Assembly: GCA_900556545.1 (NCBI GenBank)
Contig: USPE01000154.1
Span: 1-5,088 of the forward strand
DNA length: 5,088 bases
Direction of reading: 5' to 3'
Source: an uncultured Peptococcaceae bacterium
GTDB taxonomy: Bacteria; Bacillota; Peptococcia; Peptococcales; Peptococcaceae
Within the stretch, counting starts at the first letter, position 1; the number at the start of each line of letters is the position of its first letter. Position numbers and translations under genes: made by a program. Shown one piece after another: positions 1 to 5,088 of this stretch. The notes beneath the pieces are model-generated. The model made no database searches and was not told where the DNA came from. It worked only from the letters and a program-made list of their open reading frames with translations.

Positions 1-519
1 GTCATCATCAAATGTGATATCGTCGTCCAGATCTTCTCTCAAATCTCTTTCAAACGTATAAACAACAGCATCACATTTTGGACAAAGAATTTCTACTGTA
101 TCAACGTCTTCATCGTCCAGCAGTTCGTTGTAGAAACAAACAACTTCCCCGCATTCCGGGCATTCTACTTCGATGATATCAGCGTCATCTTCATCATCAT
201 AGTCGCACCCGTCGCAATCGCAGTCGTCATCACAATCACACTGGCAGAAATCTTCATCGTCAATGCCCAGCACTTCTTCAACAAGCCCTAAATCATCATC
301 AATGATTTCCAGAAGTTCTTCTGCATCTTCCAGATCAGTGTCGATGGATTCCACATATTCCTGCAGTTCATCCTGTTCTTCGTAAAGATCGCCCACTGCT
401 TCTACCAGCTCGTCCAGAACATCAATGATTTCCGCAAATAGTTTTTTCTCTTTGCTATCTGCCAGTTCCATACCATCCAACAAGCCTTTCAGATAAGCCA
501 TTTTTCCATAGATATCCAT
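1..519 (-). CDS. CD1247-like acidic zinc-ribbon protein (3' end cut by window edge)
   Basis: The frame is open for 173 codons from ATG 517-519 to the window edge without a stop, so the C-terminus is missing. The start is supported by AAAGGAG at 530-536, 10 nt upstream. Residues 1-85 are a mostly helical acidic region (MDIYGKMAYLKGLLDG, then VLDELVEAVGDLYEEQDELQ), probably a short coiled coil, resembling the N-terminal domain of the Clostridial CD1247 family. Two CxxC pairs, CPEC (residues 120-123) and CPKC (146-149), form a likely zinc ribbon. Between them and the helical part lies an unusual Cys/Asp run with cysteines at 92, 94, 96, 100, 102 and 105. There is no signal peptide or membrane segment, so it should be cytosolic. 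It follows efp by 47 nt and is probably co-transcribed. The function is unknown; family membership is recalled by sequence pattern and neighbourhood, not searched. Confidence 0.85.
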   Translation of the reverse strand, partial: MDIYGKMAYLKGLLDGMELADSKEKKLFAEIIDVLDELVEAVGDLYEEQDELQEYVESIDTDLEDAEELLEIIDDDLGLVEEVLGIDDEDFCQCDCDDDCDCDGCDYDDEDDADIIEVECPECGEVVCFYNELLDDEDVDTVEILCPKCDAVVYTFERDLREDLDDDITFDDD

Positions 520-566
520 GCGCGAAAAACTCCTTTCAAAAATAAACCTGTGTAATAATTTATTTG

Positions 567-1124
567 TTACGCTCTTTCAATGTAAGCGCCGGTTCTGGTG
601 TCAACACGCAGAACATCATCCACATTTACAAAGAAAGGTACGTTCACAACAGCACCTGTTTCCAGAGTTGCAGGTTTGGTACCGCCAGAAGCTGTACTTC
701 CTTTAATCCCTGGTTCTGTTTCAATTACTTTCAGTTCTACGGTGTTAGGCAGTTCCACTTCCATAACTTCACCTTTAAAACTGGTAATCAGACAATCCAT
801 ATTTTCTTTCAGGAACTTTTCACTGCCGCCCAGCTGCGCTTCGCTCAGTGTAACCTGTTCATAGGTATTGTTGTCCATAAACACATAGTTTTCACCGTCA
901 AAATATAAATACTGCATCTGCTGCCGTTCCATGATAGCATCCTGCAGTTTTTCACCTGGACGGAATGTGCGTTCAATAGAAGCACCTGTCTTCAGGTTTT
1001 TAATTTTTGTTCTTACAAATGCAGCACCTTTACCAGGTTTTACGTGCTGGAAATCCACAATTTTACATGGATCACCATCTAATTCAATTGTTAAACCTGT
1101 TTTAAAATCGCTTGTATCAATCAT
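567..1124 (-). CDS. efp: Elongation factor P
   Basis: This 185-residue protein has the normal EF-P length. EF-P binds between the ribosomal P and E sites and relieves stalling at consecutive prolines. The three family domains are recognisable: a KOW-like domain I (about residues 3-60), OB domain II (about 66-125) and OB domain III (about 130-185). The domain I loop HVKPGKGAAFVR places Lys32 at the tip, the residue modified in Bacillus subtilis EF-P. Domain III has the TEPGIKG and KPATLETG blocks; the last glycine of the classic signature is Asp169 here. The frame extends upstream to 1229, but ATG 1122-1124 is chosen because AGGAGGA lies 6 nt upstream and the translation then begins MIDTSDFKTGLTIELDG, as EF-P should; the extension overlaps the preceding gene. 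The gene sits 11 nt after an aminopeptidase P family gene, an order shared with Bacillus. No modification enzyme gene is visible, so the type of Lys32 modification is unknown. Confidence 0.98.
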   Translation of the reverse strand: MIDTSDFKTGLTIELDGDPCKIVDFQHVKPGKGAAFVRTKIKNLKTGASIERTFRPGEKLQDAIMERQQMQYLYFDGENYVFMDNNTYEQVTLSEAQLGGSEKFLKENMDCLITSFKGEVMEVELPNTVELKVIETEPGIKGSTASGGTKPATLETGAVVNVPFFVNVDDVLRVDTRTGAYIERA

Positions 1125-1130
1125 ACAACG

Positions 1131-1137
1131 TCCTCCT
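1131..1137 (-). promoter_or_regulatory. efp ribosome binding site, overlapping the upstream stop codon
   Basis: Read on the minus strand, TAGGAGGACGTTGTATG holds the TAG stop of the aminopeptidase gene (1136-1138), a near-perfect Shine-Dalgarno AGGAGGA (1131-1137) and the efp ATG (1122-1124) after a 6 nt spacer. The site decides the efp start against the longer open frame. A ribosome terminating on the upstream gene would sit on this Shine-Dalgarno, so efp translation may be coupled to it. Confidence 0.85.
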
Positions 1138-2209
1138 ATAAAATAATTAAGTCTTTTGGTGAATGGGTCAAATTCATACAGCCATCTTTCCTGACTACAA
1201 CCAAATCTTCTATTCTTACACCGCCCCAATTGGGAAGATATAAACCAGGTTCTACAGTGATTACCATATTTTCCTGAATAATTTCCTCTATCTTTGGAGA
1301 GAATCTTGGTTCTTCATGAATCTCCAGTCCTACACAGTGACCGAGACCATGCCCAAAAAATGGACCATACCCCGCATCCTGAAACACATTTTGTGCCACT
1401 GCATGGATTTCTTGACCAGTTACGCCTGCCTTTATTGCCTGCAGTGCATCTTCCTGTGCTTTTCTTACTAGATTATAAACTGTTTCTTGCTTTTCGTCAA
1501 CGCTTCCCAGTGCAATTGTTCTTGTCATATCGGAACAATATCCCTGATAAACGCAGCCAAAATCCATAGTAATAAAGTCACCCGCTTCTACTTTTTTCTG
1601 AGAAGCTACTCCGTGAGGCATAGAAGACCGCTTTCCTGATGCCACAATGGTATCAAAGCTAACGCCGGATGCACCGCTGCGGCGCATCTGAAATTCCAGC
1701 TCCATAGCAATTTCCAACTCGGTCATTCCCGGCTGAATTAAGTTCAATACATGAGCAAACGCTTCATCACCGATTGCTTCTGCTTTGGCGATCAAGGCAA
1801 TTTCATCTTCATCTTTTATCCGACGAATTTCTTCCACAAAACCTTTCAGCGGTGTGATGGCTTTCCGCCGCACCTGATTGGCCAGCAATTCAAATTCATC
1901 TACTGTACAGCGGTCGCTTTCGATGCCTAGTGTGACCACTTCCAATTCTTCCATCAACATACGCAGTGTTACGGTCGGTGCAAATTGTTTAAACTGCACC
2001 AGTTTACAGCCAACGGCTTGTTGTCTCGCCTGCTCCATATAACGGAAATCCGTCATCAAATAAACGGTATGCTGGGTAACCAAAACCCAGCCAAACGTAC
2101 CGGTAAATCCTGTTAAATATTGTCTGTTTTCCTTTGATGTCACTAAAAAACCATCTAAGTCCAACGCTTTCATTTTCTGTTGAAGTTTTTCGATTCGTTT
2201 CTGTTTCAT
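1136..2209 (-). CDS. Aminopeptidase P family (M24B, YqhT/PapB-like) Xaa-Pro peptidase
   Basis: This 357-residue cytosolic enzyme is close in size to the Bacillus YqhT type. An N-terminal creatinase-like domain (about 1-125) is followed by a pita-bread M24 peptidase domain (about 130-357). All five dinuclear metal ligands can be placed by comparison with E. coli PepP: Asp216 (MDFG), Asp227 (CSDMTRT), His291 (HGLGH), Glu320 (VEPGLYLP) and Glu334 (GVRIED). His199 (SMPHG), His287 and His298 (LEIHEEP) match the conserved substrate-site histidines. It is therefore predicted to be an active metallopeptidase (Mn or similar) removing an N-terminal residue that precedes proline; X-Pro dipeptidase activity cannot be excluded from sequence. 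ATG 2207-2209 overlaps the aroQ TGA as ATGA, with GGGAG at 2220-2224 10 nt upstream. The TAG stop is shared with the efp Shine-Dalgarno. Its place between aroQ and efp matches the conserved Bacillota order. Confidence 0.95.
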   Translation of the reverse strand: MKQKRIEKLQQKMKALDLDGFLVTSKENRQYLTGFTGTFGWVLVTQHTVYLMTDFRYMEQARQQAVGCKLVQFKQFAPTVTLRMLMEELEVVTLGIESDRCTVDEFELLANQVRRKAITPLKGFVEEIRRIKDEDEIALIAKAEAIGDEAFAHVLNLIQPGMTELEIAMELEFQMRRSGASGVSFDTIVASGKRSSMPHGVASQKKVEAGDFITMDFGCVYQGYCSDMTRTIALGSVDEKQETVYNLVRKAQEDALQAIKAGVTGQEIHAVAQNVFQDAGYGPFFGHGLGHCVGLEIHEEPRFSPKIEEIIQENMVITVEPGLYLPNWGGVRIEDLVVVRKDGCMNLTHSPKDLIIL

Positions 2210-2646
2210 TCTTTTTTATCTCCCATTTCTGCCGCATACTGCAACGCTAAAAGATAACTCATTGCTCCAAATCCGCAGATTTGTCCAACGCAAACCGGCG
2301 CCAACAGAGAATTATGACGAAATTCCTCTCTGGCATGAATATTGCTCAAATGAATTTCTATCGCAGGAATTTCCACCGCTTCAATGGCATCACGGATCGC
2401 CACACTGGTATGAGTATAAGCAGCAGCATTGATAATCAGATACTGATAGTTTCCTTTTGCTTTTTGAATTTCTTCCACCAACACGCCTTCGTGATTTGTT
2501 TGCAGAAAATCCAACTGACAGTGCAATGCCTCTGCCCGCTGCCGCATTTGTTTTTCTATATCAGCCAACGTTGTGGTTCCGTATATTTCTGGTTTTCTGG
2601 TTCCCAACAAATTCAGATTGGGACCATTCAGCACTAAAACACGCAC
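2206..2646 (-). CDS. aroQ: Type II 3-dehydroquinate dehydratase
   Basis: The 146-residue product catalyses 3-dehydroquinate to 3-dehydroshikimate, the third step of the shikimate pathway, in the cytosol; the family is a dodecamer with a flavodoxin-like fold. Family blocks are intact: LNGPNLNLLG (6-15), RKPEIYG (17-23), NHEG (51-54), IINAAAYTHTS (71-81) and EIHLSNIHAREEFRHNS (97-113). By alignment to the Mycobacterium tuberculosis enzyme the active-site set is Asn10, Arg17, Tyr22 (catalytic), Asn73, His79, His99 and Arg110, all present. The start is GTG (2644-2646): the overlapping ATG at 2646-2648 is in another frame and meets TAG within five codons, while GTG gives the canonical N-terminus and lies after a GAGGTG site. 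A promoter-like element sits just upstream. It is the first gene of the left block and overlaps the next gene by ATGA. Confidence 0.97.
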   Translation of the reverse strand: MRVLVLNGPNLNLLGTRKPEIYGTTTLADIEKQMRQRAEALHCQLDFLQTNHEGVLVEEIQKAKGNYQYLIINAAAYTHTSVAIRDAIEAVEIPAIEIHLSNIHAREEFRHNSLLAPVCVGQICGFGAMSYLLALQYAAEMGDKKE

Positions 2647-2653
2647 ATATCTT

Positions 2654-2659
2654 CACCTC
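2654..2659 (-). promoter_or_regulatory. aroQ ribosome binding site (supports GTG start)
   Basis: GAGGTG on the minus strand lies 7 nt upstream of the GTG codon at 2644-2646. It supports GTG as the aroQ start; the ATG two bases earlier (2646-2648) is in a frame that closes at once. Confidence 0.7.
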
Positions 2660-2666
2660 GTAATTT

Positions 2667-2696
2667 ATCATACCATAAAATTCCTGCTGCCGACAA
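2667..2696 (-). promoter_or_regulatory. Putative extended -10 sigma-A-type promoter for aroQ and downstream genes
   Basis: On the minus strand, TTGTCG (2691-2696, four of six matches to TTGACA) is followed by an 18 nt spacer and TATGAT (2667-2672, five of six matches to TATAAT). The three bases before the -10 are TGG, giving an extended -10 motif (TGn) that can offset the weak -35. Transcription would start near 2660, only about 14 nt before the GTG codon and right at the edge of the Shine-Dalgarno, so the leader would be very short. It lies in the only sizeable gap of the window, between pmbA and aroQ. The call rests on motif match alone. Confidence 0.45.
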
Positions 2697-2722
2697 GAGA
2701 TAACCAAGAATTTATTCAGACT

Positions 2723-4066
2723 TTATATGCCGCTGACCGCAATTTGGCTAATCCGAACAGTGGGAGCGCCATGACTTCCATAAAAGGTAAGGTCGTTTCC
2801 AACACCATGGATTTTTTGCAGCAGCTGCTGTAAGTTTCCGGCAATGGTAACGCCCCGAACCGGACGGGAAAGTGCGCCATGTTCAATCAAAATGCCGGAA
2901 GCGCCGAAAGAAAAATCTCCAGAAACCGGATTGGCAGTATGAGCACCCAAAATCTCCGTTACATAAATGCCCTGCTCTACAGAACCAATTAATTGCTCCG
3001 GACTGTACCGGCCTGCTGCCAGATAATAATTAGTCGTCCCCACATGAGGTGTTCCCTTGTATGAACCGCGCACACCATTTCCTGTAGAAACAGTACCTGC
3101 CTTTTTCGCAGAAAGGCAATCGTACAGATATTGTTTTAACATGCCGTTTTCAACCAGTACAGTCCGCTGAGTAGCCGTCCCTTCTCCATCAAAAGAACCA
3201 GAGGCCAAATGCTGTTCCATACAGCCATCATCAATCAATGTAACTTCTGTGCCTGCTATCAGCTGCCCTACTTTGTCTGCCAAAAATGATTTATTCTTTC
3301 TGACTGCTTCACCGGAGAAGCAGGCGCTGATAATCCCAAAAATCTGCGCTGCAATCATCGGCTCCAGTACCAAATCCATCATACCGCTGTTAACCGGTGC
3401 AGCACCCAGCAATTGTACTGCCCGTTTTCCAGCCATGTTCCCTGCCTTTGTCGGTGACAACGCCGCCAGAGAAATGCCGGAATCCATTCCATAGCCGCTT
3501 TGTTGTTCGCCGTTTTTTTCTCCCAGCGCCAGGCAAAAAAGACCGCAATAAGTCCCTGCTTGATGCTGCAAAATGCCATTGCTGTTGGCCAGCCACATGG
3601 CAACCTCGCCTTCTTCATATCCAGACCGTTCGATGCGGCTTACCTGCTGATGCCATTTTTTTGCCGCTTCTGCGGTTTCCTGCGCCAGCTGCATTTTATC
3701 TTCTAAAGAATGCTGCTTTAATGCAGGATCATACAGATTCAATCGGGGATAGACCTGACCACCGGCCGAAAAATATAAATCCTCGTCTTCATCATGATAA
3801 CGGCTGTTTTCCATAGCCTGCACTACCATTTTATCCAAGGCGCTGGCTCTAAAATCGGTGGAAAAAGAAAAACCCTGACGATGCCCTTTTATTACCCGCA
3901 GCCCGACACCGTGACTGTCCGACTGTTTGATTTCATCAATCCGTCCGTCTTTCAATTCCACTTCCAGCGAACGACTTTTCACCACAAATAATTCAGCCTG
4001 CTCTGCACCCATTTTTTTTGCTTTCTGCAATCCTGTCCCGGCAAACTTTTCAAAATCCAATCTCAT
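2723..4066 (-). CDS. pmbA: TldE/PmbA subunit of the TldD-TldE metalloprotease
   Basis: The 447-residue protein has the usual PmbA length. With TldD it forms a heterodimeric protease known in E. coli for maturing microcin B17 and degrading the CcdA antitoxin; substrates in other bacteria are mostly unknown. An N-terminal domain (about 1-95) and a linking region are followed by the C-terminal fold (about 230-445). Recognisable blocks are FDGEGTATQRTVLVENGMLKQ (292-312, matching E. coli PmbA around its FDSEG motif), AKKAGTVSTGN (320-330), NPVSGDFSFGASG (379-391) and RPVRGVTIAGN (401-411). No HExxxH motif is present; the equivalent segment reads FGIISACFSGEAV (243-255), as expected for the non-zinc subunit. 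ATG 4064-4066 has AAAGGAG at 4075-4081, 8 nt upstream, overlapping the region just before the upstream gene's stop. A second ATG at 4069-4071 is out of frame and closes at once. No signal peptide is visible, so it should be cytosolic. Confidence 0.96.
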   Translation of the reverse strand: MRLDFEKFAGTGLQKAKKMGAEQAELFVVKSRSLEVELKDGRIDEIKQSDSHGVGLRVIKGHRQGFSFSTDFRASALDKMVVQAMENSRYHDEDEDLYFSAGGQVYPRLNLYDPALKQHSLEDKMQLAQETAEAAKKWHQQVSRIERSGYEEGEVAMWLANSNGILQHQAGTYCGLFCLALGEKNGEQQSGYGMDSGISLAALSPTKAGNMAGKRAVQLLGAAPVNSGMMDLVLEPMIAAQIFGIISACFSGEAVRKNKSFLADKVGQLIAGTEVTLIDDGCMEQHLASGSFDGEGTATQRTVLVENGMLKQYLYDCLSAKKAGTVSTGNGVRGSYKGTPHVGTTNYYLAAGRYSPEQLIGSVEQGIYVTEILGAHTANPVSGDFSFGASGILIEHGALSRPVRGVTIAGNLQQLLQKIHGVGNDLTFYGSHGAPTVRISQIAVSGI

Positions 4067-4084
4067 TCCATTGGCTCCTTTCCT

Positions 4085-4792
4085 TTACAACTGAGCGATA
4101 TCCATAACATGCACCCTGAAATATAACAGCGCAGAAACCGCCTCCACTACTTGCGCACAGTCCAACCATTCCATACCGGAAATTTGCCCGCTGATATAAA
4201 CGGCCTCTGCTTTTAAAGGCGCTGACAGCTCCAAATTTCCATAAATATACACACAATCCAACTCTATTGGTTCTTGCACCAATACGGTAACCGGCTCCCC
4301 GTAAGAAGTGGTAATGGCTATCGGCTGCAAACTGCTGCGTTCCAACACATATTGTTGACCGCTGCTTAACACGCAGCCCGGTTCGTCCCAGGGCCTATCC
4401 TTTTCTATAATAGGCCATTGCTGTACCTCCGACCAGGGAAACGCGGCCAGCTGCAGCTGCCCTTCCAGCATAACTTTGCACTCCTCCACAGCACTTGCCA
4501 CGGCCAACTGTAAAAAACCTGCGTTATCTTGTTTTACCGTGGCCTGTGCGCTGCCCAGTTGGGTTTCCAATACCACCGGTTCCAGACTTCCCGTTGTTTC
4601 CAACTGCTGCAAAGCCAAATTCCAACCGCTGCGTGCCAATAATTGACTTTGTTCTTCTCGAACTCGCCCATTACTGACTTCATACTGATCCGATGTATTT
4701 AACAACAACAAACTTCCCCACAGCATGGTCACCGACAACAAAAACAAAACCCATAACAGAACATAGCCTTTTTGCTCTGTGAGTTTTTTCAT
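4085..4792 (-). CDS. PilX/GspK-like prepilin-type single-pass protein, unassigned
   Basis: The 235-residue product starts with a short charged leader (MKKLTEQKG), then a hydrophobic segment at about 10-32 (YVLLWVLFLLSVTMLWGSLL), then a helix with QLLARSGWNLALQQLE (50-65). This is the layout of PilX/GspK-type minor pilins: a likely prepilin peptidase cut after Gly9, a membrane helix, and the conserved Ala-Arg-x-Gly region. Position +5 after the cut is Trp14, not Glu; GspK-type pilins also lack Glu5. The rest should face the outside. Residues 180-206 look beta-rich, with VYIYGNL (181-187) echoed by VYISGQI (198-204), 17 residues apart. Cysteines are at 105, 140, 180 and 212. ATG 4790-4792 overlaps the tldD stop as ATGA, with AGGGAG at 4799-4804. 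The gene lies between tldD and pmbA, so it could be a pilus component or, less likely, linked to the protease. No specific function is claimed. Confidence 0.85.
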   Translation of the reverse strand: MKKLTEQKGYVLLWVLFLLSVTMLWGSLLLLNTSDQYEVSNGRVREEQSQLLARSGWNLALQQLETTGSLEPVVLETQLGSAQATVKQDNAGFLQLAVASAVEECKVMLEGQLQLAAFPWSEVQQWPIIEKDRPWDEPGCVLSSGQQYVLERSSLQPIAITTSYGEPVTVLVQEPIELDCVYIYGNLELSAPLKAEAVYISGQISGMEWLDCAQVVEAVSALLYFRVHVMDIAQL

Positions 4793-5088
4793 TGGCTGCT
4801 CCCTGTACCGCCAACAGTCAGTCCATGAATTTTCAAAGTAGGCTGCGCATCGGCAACAGGAGCGCTTTGTCCGTTTTTGCCGCAGGTTCCTATGGCATAT
4901 CCCAAATCATTGCCAACCATCTCTACATTGCGCAGACTTTCCGGTCCGTTCCCGGCTAATGTAGCCCCCCGGACAGCTTTGGTAATTTGTCCGTGCTCAA
5001 TCAGATAGCCTTCGGCAACATCAAATACATAATCTCCGTTTAAACTGTTTACCTGACCGCCACCCATTCGTTTTACATAAAGACCGTA
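4789..5088 (-). CDS. tldD: TldD zinc metalloprotease subunit, C-terminal 99 residues (5' end beyond window edge)
   Basis: The frame is open from the right edge for 99 codons to TGA at 4789-4791; the N-terminus and the HExxxH zinc motif lie outside the window. The tail is diagnostic of TldD rather than TldE: GGGQVN (9-14 of the fragment), GDYVFDVAEGYLIEHGQI (18-35), VRGATLAGNGPE (39-50), MVGNDLGYAIGTCGKNGQS (57-75) and QPTLKIHGLTVGG (82-94). The cysteine in GTCGKNGQS (fragment residue 69) matches the third zinc ligand of E. coli TldD, so the protein is expected to be an active protease subunit. The related C-terminal block of pmbA in this window (GILIEHGALSRPVRGVTIAGN lacks that cysteine) shows that the two subunits are paralogues. 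The stop overlaps the next ATG by ATGA. Confidence 0.95.
   Translation of the reverse strand, partial: YGLYVKRMGGGQVNSLNGDYVFDVAEGYLIEHGQITKAVRGATLAGNGPESLRNVEMVGNDLGYAIGTCGKNGQSAPVADAQPTLKIHGLTVGGTGSSQ

Noticed and set aside
181..310. Runs of TCATCATCA-like trinucleotides as a tandem repeat or CRISPR-like array
   Set aside because: They are the coding strand's Asp/Glu codons (GAT, GAC, GAA) in the acidic protein; there are no regular spacers or exact repeat units.
540..565. Inverted repeat AAATAAA / TTTATTT between efp and the CD1247-like gene as a terminator
   Set aside because: The stem is seven A/T pairs with a 12 nt loop and would be unstable; there is no GC stem, so it is not a convincing terminator.
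1125..1229. A 35-residue N-terminal extension of efp
   Set aside because: It overlaps the 3' end of the peptidase gene, bears no resemblance to EF-P, and the internal ATG has the strong Shine-Dalgarno and the canonical N-terminus.
2004..2237. A 77-codon minus-strand frame across the aroQ/peptidase junction
   Set aside because: It overlaps two well-supported genes in another frame and its translation resembles nothing.
3397..3816. A 139-codon plus-strand open frame
   Set aside because: It lies wholly antisense inside pmbA, has no recognisable protein pattern and is explained as a shadow of that gene's codon use. Other plus-strand frames are shadows for the same reason.

Overview
The window is a compact stretch of bacterial chromosome with seven protein-coding genes, all on the minus strand, so transcription runs from high to low coordinates. 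I see no RNA gene, mobile element, CRISPR array or long non-coding gap. The Bacillus-like EF-P (DFQHVKPGKGAAFVR loop), the gene order aroQ / aminopeptidase P / efp (as in Bacillus subtilis yqhS-yqhT-efp) and a CD1247-type acidic zinc-ribbon protein all point to a Bacillota (Firmicutes) genome. A PilX/GspK-like prepilin suggests a lineage with type IV pili or a related machine, such as Clostridia or Negativicutes. The genus cannot be fixed from this window.

Right block (5088 down to 2723): the 3' end of tldD, a PilX/GspK-like prepilin gene, and pmbA (tldE). tldD and the prepilin gene overlap by ATGA, and pmbA starts 18 nt after the prepilin stop, so the three look like one transcript. TldD and TldE form a metalloprotease in which TldD carries the zinc site and TldE lacks it. 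Here the two subunit genes are separated by a small, single-pass prepilin-like protein. This is the most unusual arrangement in the window.

Junction (2722 to 2647): 76 nt with no gene. It shows no convincing intrinsic terminator but has a good extended -10 promoter reading toward aroQ.

Left block (2646 down to 1): aroQ (type II 3-dehydroquinate dehydratase, GTG start), an M24B aminopeptidase P family gene joined by an ATGA overlap, efp, whose Shine-Dalgarno runs into the upstream stop codon, and a very acidic CD1247-like zinc-ribbon protein that runs off the left edge. The block links shikimate synthesis, X-Pro peptide turnover and the factor that rescues ribosomes at polyproline. The last protein carries an unusual Cys/Asp cluster in addition to the two CxxC pairs of its zinc ribbon.

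The tight spacing and repeated stop/start overlaps suggest translational coupling throughout. All reading frames are intact, apart from the two genes cut by the window edges.
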